Positions 46,521 to 58,629 of a stretch of DNA of 64,000 nt are shown here, one piece after another. Both the position numbers and the translations under genes were made by a program. Numbering within the stretch: position 1 is the first letter of the stretch; each line of letters begins with the position of its first letter. The DNA comes from Sisyra terminalis. Lineage: Eukaryota; Arthropoda; Insecta; Neuroptera; Sisyridae. The stretch covers positions 5,518,001-5,582,000 of the forward strand of contig OY292279.1 of NCBI GenBank assembly GCA_958496175.1, given 5' to 3'. The notes under the pieces are model-generated. The model was not told where the DNA came from, made no database searches, and saw nothing but the letters and a program-made list of their open reading frames with translations.

Positions 46521-46905
46521 AAATGAAATATTTTTTTTTTTTTTTTTTTTTTTTATTTTATTTTATTTAAAGTCACTGTTTAACATCTTGGTCATTAATG
46601 ACTAAAATAATGTACATGTTACGATTGGTAATACATGTTTAGTTCTAATAAATAATAGTTAACAATTCTAATAAATGATAATAATTAACAAATTCTATTA
46701 AATGATAATAATATAATAAATTCTAATAGTAAACTAGGCTTATAAGTATGTTTTTGTACTTTATATTGTATCAAATAATTTAGTTTTTTTTAGGAATTCT
46801 ATAGTCTTTTTAATCCCTTCTTCTGTATTGAGGCACTCTTTCATCGTTGTCGGCATGCCAGTCGCGCTCCTCTGACAATTGTATGCCCCACACTCTATCT
46901 TTTTT
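46521..46905 (-). pseudogene. LINE 3' end: ORF tail, 3' UTR and poly(A)
   Basis: Minus strand from 46900 reads CGAYNCQRSATGMPTTMKEC and, after LNTEEGIKKT, IEFLKKTKLFDTI-stop (stop at 46763-46761). This resembles the C-terminal tail of I/Jockey-type LINE ORF2. It then runs through about 200 bp of 3' UTR to a long poly(A), seen as the T-run at 46521-46555. It is a 5'-truncated insertion of the usual target-primed type. I could not read a target duplication because both sides are T-rich. Confidence 0.7.
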
Positions 46906-46909
46906 TTTT

Positions 46910-48180
46910 TAGTAATATATTTTTTTTTTTTTAAAAGAAATATATTTTTAGTAAATTTTGAAAAGTTTGGATGATTTCGATGTTAACGAAATATAAGGAA
47001 ATTCTGTTGTAAATAATGAAAGTATAAATTTAAATTAATGAGTTCAACATAATTGGTTCCATGCTTTTCTTTGTGAGAATTGCATTTTCTTTGTCTACAG
47101 ATTTACAATTAAAATTTAAAGACAATACGTAAGAATATTATAAAAGAACGAAGGTGTTAAACGTTAGGGTTTATTTGTTATGAAAATGGTGTTATTTTCT
47201 TTAATAACTTCCAAATATTTTCATACTTTTAACTATCAAATTTTATTTCTTTCTTTGTGTAAAACGAAAGATATTTTCAACTTGCACTTATAATACTGCA
47301 GTTAACATCAAGTATACGACTGCTATTTGAACTGAGCACATTTGTTTCCATTCTAATGCCACAAAGTTTTTATCAGCACAAATGTTAAGTTCATAAATTT
47401 TGTATCGATTTTGCAGTAATTGGTAAAGTTTTTAGTCAATAACTACGGATACACGGAAATGTAACTGGGGAAATTACACGAAAGTTGCTTAGGTTCTTAC
47501 AAATTATGCAGGTTTTAAATCAACAGGAAATTGGCAAAAATTTAAAGATACAATAAGATTTTATTTTACTGAAGTTTTTTAACGGTAAAGTTTCAAAGTA
47601 TAAAAGAAATAACTTGTTTTTCTTAAAGCTCATAAAAATCACGGAAAAACCGATCTAATATTTCATTTTAATTGATTTGCTCTCCCGGCTACAGATTTAT
47701 GTTTCATAAAATGAGGCCTTCGCATTAATAAGTAAAAAAAAAATGGGAAAAGAATGTAAATTTTCCCGTTAACAAATTGCCTTTATTTAAAATGAAATCA
47801 ACCAAAATATCGCATACCTGCCTGCATGTCTTCTTTCAAACCCGATATTTTCATATTATTTCAATCATTTGTCATGATTATGTTGTAATATCGAGCCAAA
47901 CGTAAATCATTCATCAATTAAAATCGGTAGCTGTCGAGAAAAATGCTTCACAAATTACATTTTTTATTTTTTTTACATTTTGAAAAATTACGTTTTTTTT
48001 TTTTGGGGGGCGTTGAAAATTAATAACAATTCGTGTACAAGATTGATCGAAATAAAAACGTTTAGGACCGAAAGTTTATGGCGGCTTTACTTGAGATTTA
48101 TGAAAAGGCTTACGGTGGAAAATCATTTTTTTTTATGTGGACCATAAATTAAAATTAAAATTAAATTAAATTAAAACAAT
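46910..48180. other. Unannotated AT-rich stretch
   Basis: No gene or repeat recognised. Confidence 0.45.
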
Positions 48181-48189
48181 GTGATATCA

Positions 48190-48900
48190 TCTTGATTGTC
48201 TAATTTTATCGAAACGCAGGGCATAAAAAAGAAAGAAAAAAAAAAGATATAAACGATAGTAATAGGGTTGAAACTTAGGAAGCACAATTTTGCATCAATG
48301 TACTTACCCAAAGATGTCTGAAAGTTAATAAAGACGTTTACGTTTGGATCATCAATTACAAGAAATCGTTGGAGTAAATGAAATATGACACATTTATAGA
48401 TCTACTAAAAGAGACATGGATTAATGGCAAAGGTATTCGAATCATAAAAAAAATGTTTCACCAACAAAAAGCCAACAAAGTAGTCGCAAATGAAAAGTAA
48501 GACAACAAAGAAAAGAACAAAGAGAATTCAACCAAAGATTTATATTATTTCCTGTTCTCTTTAATAAGTACTCGATAAAAAAACGTCAGTAATTGTTATA
48601 AATGGAAGATAAGGGAACAAAATCAAATATGCAGATAACTTTGTAATAATAACTGAAAACATAAAGGATTTGGGGAGAATTGTATACAATCGAAATCGAT
48701 TTTTTTTTGGGGTATGAGATTATCTTGGATGTCTATAAGACAAAAGTAATGTTTTGGGAAAATTTTTTATAAGAAAATTACGTTAATTCGATACCATATT
48801 TAGTAATTGATGTAATTTATTATGAAACTTAATAAACCTCAGAATAATTCTTCAAAAGATTGTGTCCAAAATTTACGACGGCAATTGAAGGTATATCATT
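48190..48900 (+). pseudogene. Decayed LINE reverse transcriptase (RTE/L1-like style)
   Basis: Plus-strand pieces in three frames: FIDLLKETWINGKGIRIIKK, then a FILFPVLFNKYSI segment (decayed 'RQGC.LSP.LFN.YSE' RT motif), then KIKYADNFVIITENIKDLGR, where YADN replaces the catalytic YADD. Several stops and frameshifts separate the pieces. The loss of the second Asp and the broken frame make it dead. The subclass is a guess from motif style. Confidence 0.65.
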
Positions 48901-48990
48901 ACATTTTACAAAAATCAATTTAAATAGGTCAAAGCTAACGTATAAGTGAATTGAATATTGATCAAATGTAAAAACTATAAATATTTAAAG

Positions 48991-49602
48991 TAGACTGGAC
49001 CACAAAAATCGACTATTTTTTGGAAGGTTTGAGCCCTTAATATTAATATTTAGAGGTCTATCATCTGTAATTTCGATTTTTTATTTGTCCCTTCATTTTT
49101 GCGTCAATGCTGTCAAAATATCAAGGTACAAAAAATCTGCACATAAATTTATATAAAATTAAATTCCCTACAAAAAACGTCTCTTTGAAAATTTTTGCCA
49201 CACACGCCGTTTCCGAATAATCAAGCTTTAAACTGAAATATAATTTTTAGATTTATCTTCTTTATTTTGGAATTTTGTAACTAACGAAAAAAAAAATATA
49301 TAGAAATGAACAATATAGATTCTTGAAGGAAATTTATTGTTCTACAAAAAAGGTCGGTTAACGTTTTTACATAAAATCATTTTTTCAAAAGTTAATCACA
49401 ATAAAAGTTTTCACAATTGAAAAATTAAATTATTGGTTTTTCGTTGTTGAACCAATTTTGAAAGAGTGATTTTATGAAAAAACGTTAAAAGACCTTTTTT
49501 GCAAAACACTTAATTTCGATCAAGAATCTATATTGTTTATTTCTATATATTTATTAGTAGTTACAAAATTTCAAAATGAAGAAGATAAATCTAAAAATTA
49601 TT
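48991..49602. mobile_element. Foldback element, TAGACTG family 2, copy 3
   Basis: Starts TAGACTGGACC. Contains TTAATATTAATATTTAGAGG, TTTTTGCGTCAATGCTGTC, CACACGCCGTTTCCGAATAA, TTCTACAAAAAAGGTC, and on the return arm ACCTTTTTTGCAAAACACT. The inverted part is shortened and ends against the LINE fragment at 49598. Confidence 0.75.
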
Positions 49603-49804
49603 CAAAAAGTGTTCCATTATTTTATACTCACTTTGGTCAAAATAAAACCATCCCAAAGCCAAATCCCTCACCATACTTTTATAAAGCTTGTCTAGAAAAA
49701 TTTTGAGGTCCACCATATCAAAAGCTTTAATGAAATCTATGCAAATTTCTTATTTATTCATTCCCTGGTTTATTCTATTGAGTATATAGTTCACATAAAC
49801 ATAA
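49598..49804 (-). pseudogene. LINE reverse transcriptase fragment (copy 2)
   Basis: Near-identical to the 44660-44871 fragment: same LGWF to KAFD region on the minus strand, same junction with a family 2 foldback at CATAAACAT. Confidence 0.75.
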
Positions 49805-50277
49805 CACTGAGCCAAAAAAATTGACTATTTTTTTTTAAGTATTTCGAAAATATTGTTTAAGGTGAAAAAAAAAATATCAGGAAGGTTTGAGCTCTTAATA
49901 TTAATATTAAGACGTCTATCATTTTAAATTTCGATTTTTTTTTGTGCTTTCATTTTTGCGTCAATGCTGTCAAACTATCATACTAAAAATATTCAATTGA
50001 ACATATATTTATAGAAAATTAAGTTTCCTACAATAAACGTATCTTTGAAAATTTTTGCCAGACACACGCCGTTCCCGAATAATCAAGCTTTAAACATTGA
50101 TATAATTTTTAAGATTTATTTTCTTTATTTTGGAATTTTGTAACTAACGAACAAATAAATGTATAGAAATGAACAATATAGTTTCTTAAAGGGAATTTAA
50201 TGCTCCACAAAAAAGGTCTCTTAACGTTTTTACATAAATTCTAAATTCACTTTTTCAAAAGTTATTCACAATTAAAG
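49805..50277. mobile_element. Foldback element, TAGACTG family 2, copy 4 (half)
   Basis: Family order as in copy 2, with CTTAATATTAATATTAAGA, ATTTTTGCGTCAATGCTGTC, AATGCTCCACAAAAAAGGTC. It stops near TTATTCACAATTAAAG where the return arm should begin. Confidence 0.75.
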
Positions 50278-50290
50278 ATGTCGGAAAAAT

Positions 50291-50369
50291 TAATGAAATC
50301 TATGCAAATTTCTTATTTATTCATTCCCTGGTTTAATCTATTGAGTACTCGTATAGTTCACATAAACAT
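50291..50369 (-). pseudogene. LINE reverse transcriptase fragment (copy 3, short)
   Basis: Only the ATGAAATCTATGCAAATTTC to CATAAACAT portion of the fragments at 44660 and 49598 remains, again joined to a family 2 foldback. Confidence 0.6.
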
Positions 50370-51175
50370 TAGACTGGCCCAAAAAATCGACAATTTTTTT
50401 TTGAAAAGTATATCAAAAATATTGTTTAAGGTAACAAAAAAAAATATCGGGAAGATTTGAGCCCTTAATATTAAGAGGTCTATCATCTTTAATTTCGATT
50501 TTTTATTTGTCCTTTCATTTTTGCGCCAATGCTGTCAAACTATCAAAGTAAAAAAACTCATCTGCACATATTTTTATAGAAAATTAAATATTCTACAAAA
50601 AACGTCTTTATAATAATTTTCGGCAGACACGCCATTTCCGAATAATCAAGCTTTAAACATTGATATAATTTTTAGATTTATCTTCTAAATTTTGGAATTT
50701 TGTAACTAACGAACCAATAACTACTTAGAAATAAAAAATATAGATTCTTGAAGGAAATTTAACGCTCTACAAAAATGATCTTTTAACATTTTTACATAAA
50801 ATCACTCTTTCCAAATTGGTTCATCAACGAGAAAGCAATAAAATTTAATTTTTCCTTCAACTTTAATTGTGAATAGCTTTTGAAAAAGTGATTTAATGTA
50901 AAAACGTTATGAAACCTTTTTTGTAGAAGATTAAATTTCCTTCAAGAATCTATATTGTTCATTTCTATAAATTTATTTGTTCGTTAGTTACAAAATTCCA
51001 AAATAAAGAAGATAAATCTGAAAATTGTATCAATGTTTAAAACTTGATTATTCGGAAATGGCGTGTCTGGCAAAAGTTTTCAACGAGACGTTTTTTGTAG
51101 GGAATTTTATTTTACTATCAATATTGGTGCAGATGATTTTTTTGACCTTGATAGTTTGACAGCATTGCATCAATT
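50370..51175. mobile_element. Foldback element, TAGACTG family 2, copy 5
   Basis: Starts TAGACTGGCCC. The left arm has CTTAATATTAAGAGGTC, ACGCTCTACAAAAATGATC. Palindrome centre ~50850. The return arm has GTTATGAAACCTTTTTTGTA, AATGGCGTGTCTGGC and GATAGTTTGACAGCATTG, and stops short of the right terminus. Confidence 0.8.
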
Positions 51176-51179
51176 ACAA

Positions 51180-52948
51180 AAGTTTTTTGCCATTAGGAAC
51201 CAAGACTTCTTTTAAAAAAGTATGATAAAGCTATCATTAAAATGGCAACAAAATCGGACAATCCAAAACATATTAAATAAAGCATTGAAATTCACGTAAA
51301 AATAATTCATTTTTTTCCAACTGATACAGTACTCTCTTAAACGGAATTTAATAAATTGAATGTTCATTGAAATTATTCAGTAATGATATTGAGTTGAATT
51401 TTTTACTGAAATAATTGGAAGTAAAAATCGACGAACAATAAAGAGTAATTCAACTCCAATTACTTCCTGATTGTTATTGTTTTCATCAATTCCATAAAAT
51501 TTCAAATGAGTAAGAACATAAAGAAGAAGTTTTAATTTTCTTTATATTCAGCTAAATGAAATGGAAATCTAACGAAAGATGTTTGAAATTGTGCTGATTG
51601 ATGGTATGTCGTAATAGTGGAATTAGAGTTCGTTAAAATGAAACTGTAGATCTTCAAACATCCATTTTAGTCGGTTTATTACTGATAAGTGCTATACAAA
51701 TGACTCGTAAATGGATAATTTGTAATTTGAACTTTGCAAGGATTGCGAAGAAAACTAAATGAGCGACCAGAAAATTAATGACTTTCACCTCAAATTGTTG
51801 ACGAAATCATTTGGAAGTTACATTTTTCTTGGAAATAATTAAAATGGTTTGTTATTTGTATCGAGATAAACATGTTAAACTTTTGTGAGTATATTTTTGA
51901 AGGAAAAAAGCTTCAAAAGAATTTTTTTTTCCTTCAAATCTTGGTTACAAAGCCAAGCACTCATATTCTATAAGGTAATCCATAATTCTATGAAATGAAT
52001 AATTTAAGGATAAATGAGTCCAAGATTTACAAGCCGTAGGCTTTGACATAGCTTTTGGGGAAGAAAAAAAGCTTTGGCCTCAATTATGAAAATAATTAAG
52101 CGGGAAAAACTTTTGACAAACATGAACCAGTGAAAAAAAGATCGGGGAAAATGTGATGAGTGGGACTTATCTCTTAGATCCATCTTACAGATGAAACTTC
52201 TTTACATAGAGTAAACACTGCCAACATATAAATACCCTATAAGCTTCGTTTCTCCATATATTATGATTCAGCAAAATCCAGTTTTGTATTAAGACCATAT
52301 TATTCGTGCCCGCAACGTCTTATCTCTACACTGAAGAAAAACCCATCAAAAGAAAAAAAAATCGATTTTCTCATTTATCAAATGGAATTAATTAGATGGT
52401 TTGTAAAATATTTTTTGAGTTTTATCTTGGAAGAAAATCGTGAGAAGAAAACATTTTTGTCGTTATTAAGACATACAGGTATGGATGGATGTAGGTTGGG
52501 TTTGGTGTGGAAAATTTTCAATTAGACTTATCTGTCCAATCAAACCAGAGAAAAAGAAAAACACCAAACGAAAATGCAATCTGTGTAATAAATAAACGAT
52601 TTAAAGCTTAAGTGAATCAGGTAAATTGAAGTTTATCCTTTTCAAAGTCGGAAAGTTTCTTCATTCCCAGTTGGATTTCGGATTGTCGTATAAAATTATT
52701 CATGTCTTTCGAAATATCACTTCCATAGAAAATGCTTATATTTGATTAAGTAAATCAAAGAGTTGTAAATTTTTTCATGAAGAGTGACAAACAATTGTTA
52801 ACACTTTACAATATAAGGTTTATCAAGGGAATGCAATTTGAATTCCAAACTAAATTATATTATATCAAATGTGAAGTGTTTGAAAGTTTTTATAGCTTTA
52901 TTGAAAACTTGAATTATATGGCAAATCTTCGACTTTCTGGCATTCTAT
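51180..52948. other. Unannotated AT-rich stretch
   Basis: No supported feature. The 62-codon frame at 52777-52965 runs into the following foldback and has no family signature. Confidence 0.45.
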
Positions 52949-52957
52949 ATGTGGCAC

Positions 52958-54271
52958 TAGACTGATTCTAAAACAATTATGATTTTTTTTAATTATATCG
53001 AAAATATTGTTGGAAATGTCAAAAAACAATCCTGTGAAAGTTTAAGCTTTTAATATTAATATTAAGAGGTGCCGCATCGCAAATTTCGATTTTCCATTTA
53101 AATAATATGGGAACAATATTCTCCTGCACTTTTGAATTTTATACCTCACGTTGGTGACAATATTTCGGAATGACTAAGGTATATTCTTATAGAAAATTGA
53201 ACGATCTACAGAAAAGGTCTCTTACAAAATTTTTGATATATTTATTCCTTCAAAATTTATTCACGGTCAAAGTTGAACTAAACTGAAATTTTAATATTTT
53301 TTCAATTTTTTGACGTAACCATCATTTATTAGAAAATTTTATAGGACATTTTTTGTAGAGCACTTCTTTTCTATAACTTATTTTTAAAAACGTTTTGATA
53401 TTTTTCCCAGGTCCTAAGTTATTTAATTATAATAAAAAAATAATTTTTATGTTAAAAATATGATAATTTAGGGAATATTCAGTTTAATGCAAATAAAAAA
53501 TGAGCGATCTACAAAAATGGTCTCAAACCAAGTTTTTGATATATTTATTCCTTCAAAAGTTATTCGAGGTCAAAGTTGAACTAAAGAGAAATTTTAATAT
53601 TTTTTCAATATTTTGACGCAACCATCAATTTTATGAGAAAATTTTATAGGACATTTTTTGTAGAGCACTTTTTTTCCTATAACTTATCTCTATTAAAGTT
53701 TTTGATATTTTTACAGGTCCTAAGTTAATTAATTAAAATAAAAAAAAATATTTTTTATGTCAAAAATATAATAATTCAGGGAATTTTCAGTTTAATACAA
53801 ATAACTAAGTACCTGTGAAAAAAATCAAAAACTTTTATAGAGATAAGTTATAGAAAAAAAGTGTTCTACAAAAAATTTCCTATAAAATTTTCTCATAAAA
53901 TTGATGGTTGCTTCAAAATATTGAAAAAATATTAAAATTTCTCTTTAGTTCATTTTTGACCTCGAATAACTTTTGAAGGAATAAATATATCAAAAACTTG
54001 GTATTGACCTTTTTTGTAGATCGTTTAATTTTCTACAAGAATATACCTTGGTCATTCCGAAATATTGGCACCAACGAGAGCTATAAAATTCCAAAGTGCA
54101 AGAGAATATTGTTCCCATATTATTTAAATGGAAAATCGAAATTTGCGATGCAGCACCTCTTAATATTAATATTATGAGCTTAAACTTTCACAGGATATTT
54201 TTTTGTCATTCCCAACAATATTTTCGATATAATAAAGAAAAAAAAATCATCATTTTTTTTGAATCAGTCTA
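52958..54271. mobile_element. Foldback element, TAGACTG family 1, copy 3 (complete)
   Basis: Begins TAGACTGATTC and ends GAATCAGTCTA. Flanked by an exact 9-bp duplication ATGTGGCAC (52949-52957 and 54272-54280). The left arm is partly duplicated internally (53195-53430 repeated at 53495-53740). Boxes GAGGTGCCGCATCGCAAATT, CCATTTAAATAATATGGGAA and GATCTACAGAAAAGGTCTC are answered in reverse on the right arm. There is no coding capacity. Confidence 0.9.
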
Positions 54272-54284
54272 ATGTGGCACCATT

Positions 54285-56280
54285 TCTTCCCTTAACTATG
54301 AATTGGTTAAATTTTTTACCATTCATCATTGATACCAATTGGAGAAACTAAAATTATTGAATTTAAATTTATAACTTCATGGCATTGGATAAAACTTAGA
54401 TAAACATTGAAAACGTTTGAAGTAACACCTTTTTAACACCCGTAATTTTGTGTATTATTTTTGAATAATTATACTAAAATTTATTAAATTTAACAATATA
54501 TGGTAGTTTATCATCTACAAATTGTTTTAGTGCAAAATATCATCTTCATATGGATTATAAATATTGAATTATTTGATCGATATTTAACGAGATATCGATC
54601 ATTAGAAACATCTATCCAAAAAAATAATGGATCTCTTTTCCCCCATTCATTAATGTCACTAATTTATGAATTTTTATGAATCATAGTTTCAAAGGTTTCT
54701 TTTCAGCAATGAAAAATTATTTAGTAGAGAATAAAATGTGTGGAATTTTCAAAAAAAAAAAAAAAATAATGAATAATCTTTCCAACTTTACTTCGTTGTA
54801 ACTTCATCATATAATTTGAGGAAAAATAAGCAATTCCAAAGTTTTTAACTTAGTCTCGTTATGCACTTTTGTCACTGCATTTATGCATATAGTTATATTT
54901 AAATGGAAAATTCACCTTTTGCAAATGTCTCTCATAAAAACTGCTGCACATTAGATAACAGTAATAAAATTTTTAAATTTAAACAATGAGATATGATGCA
55001 ATAGCCACTCGTCTCTCCCACCAGTAAGTGCATCTATAAAAGTGTGCACTTTTTATCTTTTTCATGACTCATAAAAAACTTTTTCAAAGAAACTTTTCGC
55101 CATGTACTTTTTATATTAGCTTCGATGCCAATTTTAATTTGTAATAATATGCATTCATGGTTAATACTTCAAAAAAATCAATTTATTACGAATATATTCA
55201 AAAAAAAAAAATATTTTTCAGATCCAACTGTACATAAACACAACAACACGTGGAACATAGATCTTTATAAATTTAAGCCTATTAAATTTACATTGTAAAA
55301 TATGAGCTTATTTTCGAAATTTAATTGCTTTTCAGATGTATTCGGTTGTAAATCTCTTTATTACGAGCGATTGCAAGTTAATTTCGCGGTTCGCATAGCA
55401 AATATTTGCCATAGTATAAAATGGAGTTTTTAAAGGGTGTAATGATAAAAATTGGGAAAGTGATAAGGTGTAATGAGTTAGGAATTTAGTAAAAATGATT
55501 TACAGGAAAATCCCTTCCCTAAATTTTCATAGTCTAGACTTAAACCTTGGATGACCTAAAAAAATACAACGTGTATTACAAGGGTAAAATTATGCACTTT
55601 TATTGCATAAACTTTACTGCAGTTTTAGCAATATAATTATCTTACAATCCAACTGTACAATTCGTTAACCGATTATAATGATTTGATACTTATATTTTGT
55701 TCCAATTTAAAGAAAAGTGCAACTTTTGCAACACTTTCCGGCGTATTTAAAAGAGGTAATTTTCATGCCTGCAAAAAAAAACAGGAAGAGAAAATACTAA
55801 AGTTTGAGGACCGCAATTTCATTTGGGCTGGCCGCCCTGATTTAAAATATGCTGATTTTTTGATATCCAAAAAATATAATAAAGATATTTAATTAAAGGG
55901 TTTATTTAATATCCAATAAATGGGTACCCATTAATTTATTATAATCGGTCAACTTCTGAATGGTACGTTTATTATTAATAATTAAACGTACATACGAAAT
56001 AAGTACCTTTTTTCTGAAGAAAAATTAGTTTAACTTATTTACAAAGTTTCTATCAAATCAAGAAAGCTGCATTTAAATTAGAACCAAAAATAAAACCAGG
56101 ATAAAATATTGGTACAATATTATCGAAATCGATTAATCTGTTTATGAATTGAACGATAAAAATTCAGGTAGACAAATATTTACGTTCAATTTTATCAATC
56201 TTTGGTCCATAATGATCAATATTGTGACCGAAACTGATTAAATTCCAAGCTGGTGTTAAAATTTCAGGAATTTCTACCTG
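54285..56280. other. Unannotated AT-rich stretch
   Basis: No gene or repeat recognised. A 69-codon frame at 55683-55892 has no family signature. Confidence 0.45.
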
Positions 56281-56284
56281 CTCT

Positions 56285-56525
56285 CAACTGATGATATGAA
56301 ATAACATAGTAAAAGCTTGAAGGCAAAAATGTGAGATAAAAGTAGATTCAAAGGTCTAATGGATTCGAAAACAGGTGTTAATGTAATTATAATTGACAAT
56401 AAACAATAAATACCTCAAACTGGTTTTAAATTCCTTAAACGATATATTTAAAGCTGCCATTCTCTCGTACAAATTTGGGCCTTCAAGCTTTTACTATGTT
56501 ATTTCATATCAACAGTTGAAAGTCC
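56285..56525. repeat. Small inverted repeat, ~45-bp arms
   Basis: GATATGAAATAACATAGTAA with AAGCTTGAAGGC at ~56293-56326 is answered by GCCTTCAAGCTTTTACTATG with TTATTTCATATC at ~56480-56512. The centre is unrelated AT-rich sequence. Confidence 0.75.
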
Positions 56526-56654
56526 AATAAATTGCATTCCATACTATCTAAGGAGTAAACTGGTTTCGGACTTAACATGTGGAATCCATACTGACAAAAG
56601 CCATAACAAAAATAAATAGTATTTTAATTTTAATTTTATCCCTTACTAGCTGAT

Positions 56655-56942
56655 TTTTTCGGATTTTCGAGGTTCAGTACCAAGAAGACACATTACCAAA
56701 ACCTACATTTTTGGAAAATCATGATCCGACTTCCGATTTTCGACAAAAATTGTCTCCCGTTTGCCTCCTTATTTTCAAAGCGCTGTAAAAGGGGAAGGGG
56801 GAGAGGGACATATCGGGGCAAATAAAAAAAAATGTTCAAAACTTCAACTCTTACATGCCGAAGACTGTTTTTTAATATCTCTTAAAAAAATGGCAGCAGT
56901 TTTAAAAAAGTCATTTTTTTACGTTCTGATGGTGATCCACCC
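56655..56942 (-). mobile_element. TTAA-type element, truncated copy
   Basis: Right end CTGATGGTGATCCACCC followed by TTAA (56943-56946). The body is the reverse complement of about the first 300 bp of the element at 59129-59837 (AAAATTTGAAGTTTTG region, GAGGTTCAGTACCAAGAAGA). The other end is missing. Confidence 0.75.
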
Positions 56943-56949
56943 TTAAGTA

Positions 56950-58618
56950 ATTATAGAATTAAGTTCTTGGGGTTGTCATTCGCAATATCTTCAAATCAGT
57001 GATACAAATTTAGTCATTTAGTTACTTTAGGATAAATTTTAAAAAAACTATTAAAATGTTATTCAAAATTTTCGTTTAAAAGCTCCTTTTTTAGAGAAGT
57101 TAGGAGAGCTTTTAATTTGAACAAAATGTTCATGTAATGTTACATCAGCAATTCAATAAGGAAAGTTCCATTGAAATTCCTCAAATTCAATGACAAAATG
57201 TGACCAAAACCTGATAATTATTTTAAAACTTTCATCATCAAAACCACAAAATTTCAACTTTATCATCACCATGATAATATTATTGCACCAATTAATTAAT
57301 TTTTTGGTCTGCAGATATTGAAATCGTTTTGTCAATTCCAATAGAGTAATAGGCAAATATTGCGATAAATATTTTGCTCACAGAAATAGAAATATATGAA
57401 ATCAAATAAACTGAAACTTTTCAGACATACTTAGGAAGCTCCGTCACCTGGAAAAGCTCACGAAACTAGGATTTACAAAGAGAACTGACAATTTATTATA
57501 TATTTTGAAATAAATCAATATTCTTTGCTCACTGTAAAAGACGATATGTGTCATCCTGATAAAATTACAAAATTTCAATGGGAAAAAATCAAATTTATGA
57601 AAGTTTCATGGTATTTTAGATTAAATTGAAGAATTTTATTGCATTATTTGTTGTTAAATTTAAATTTTTATGCTTAATTTTTCTTTTATAACTTCACATA
57701 TTTGAAACAACATTAAAGCAGGGGTAGTGGCGTTTGTTTGTATAAGTTTATTGGATATAATGTGAGTATTATAGGCTCTAACTCGAATATAAATAGACGT
57801 GTAAATTTCCTTCAGTAAAGCTCTTCCTTCAAGCTCTCATCAACGTCAAGTGATTGAAACTGAACTCAATTAAGTGAATTGAAATAGGATAGATTGATCT
57901 GAGCCCCATCAACATAGCACTATAATTCATCGTTACGTAAATCTGGTTAAAGATCACGTGAAAGACTAATTAATTATTCAACAGTTCAATAACTTTTTTC
58001 CATTCCTCGATCCAAAAACCAACTTCATTCCAACTAATATTACGTCGGTGGAAATTTCGGGATTGTTTACATGAAATAAATATCAGGATTATTTATGGTA
58101 TGGATTAGATGAAAGTTTTACACCGACCACCCACAATGACCGACTTGTAAATTCAGTGCCATATTTGCCCAATGTGTTCATTGCTCTGAAGAGTGAAACT
58201 AGACCACAAAACTCATAATTATCCCTTAAATCCTTTGAACCGAGTCCATTCTCCATGTGGCTATTTGCAGTACAAAAGAGTTGGGGTTTAACTAATTGTA
58301 TCGTCCACAAAATATGTACATATTATGTGTACGTTTAAAGGGATACCTATGTGTTTAGGAAATATCTTTGGGAAATATATCGTTCAGTATGTGTAGATCA
58401 ATGGTGGTTTCTTTGTTACTTTTATTGTTTCAAAGGTCGTTTTGGGGGGTGAGTTATTTTTGAAGGTTTAAGTACATTAACCCGTGAAACTTTATGCGGC
58501 ACAAAAAGTTTGTTTCTATTGACTAATCTAATAATAAAGTAATGTTTATGTTGAGAGATAAATTCTTGCTAATATTCTCATTTGTATTCCAAATATGGAA
58601 TATCAACCCCTTTACATT
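56950..58618. other. Unannotated stretch with a promoter-like motif
   Basis: At 57788 TATAAATAG is followed 26 bases later by an initiator-like TTCAGTA, a spacing slightly short for an insect core promoter. No coding exon follows that I can support. A minus-strand open frame at 58089-58310 is unusually GC-balanced but lacks an ATG near its start and any known family. Confidence 0.3.
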
Positions 58619-58629
58619 TCACTGCACAT

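Noticed and set aside
56285..56310. CTGATGA followed by GAAA as another hammerhead core
   Set aside because: Only three bases separate the boxes, so stem II cannot form.
58089..58310. 73-codon minus-strand open frame, GC-balanced
   Set aside because: No ATG at its start, no known motif, and no flanking splice sites clearly in phase.
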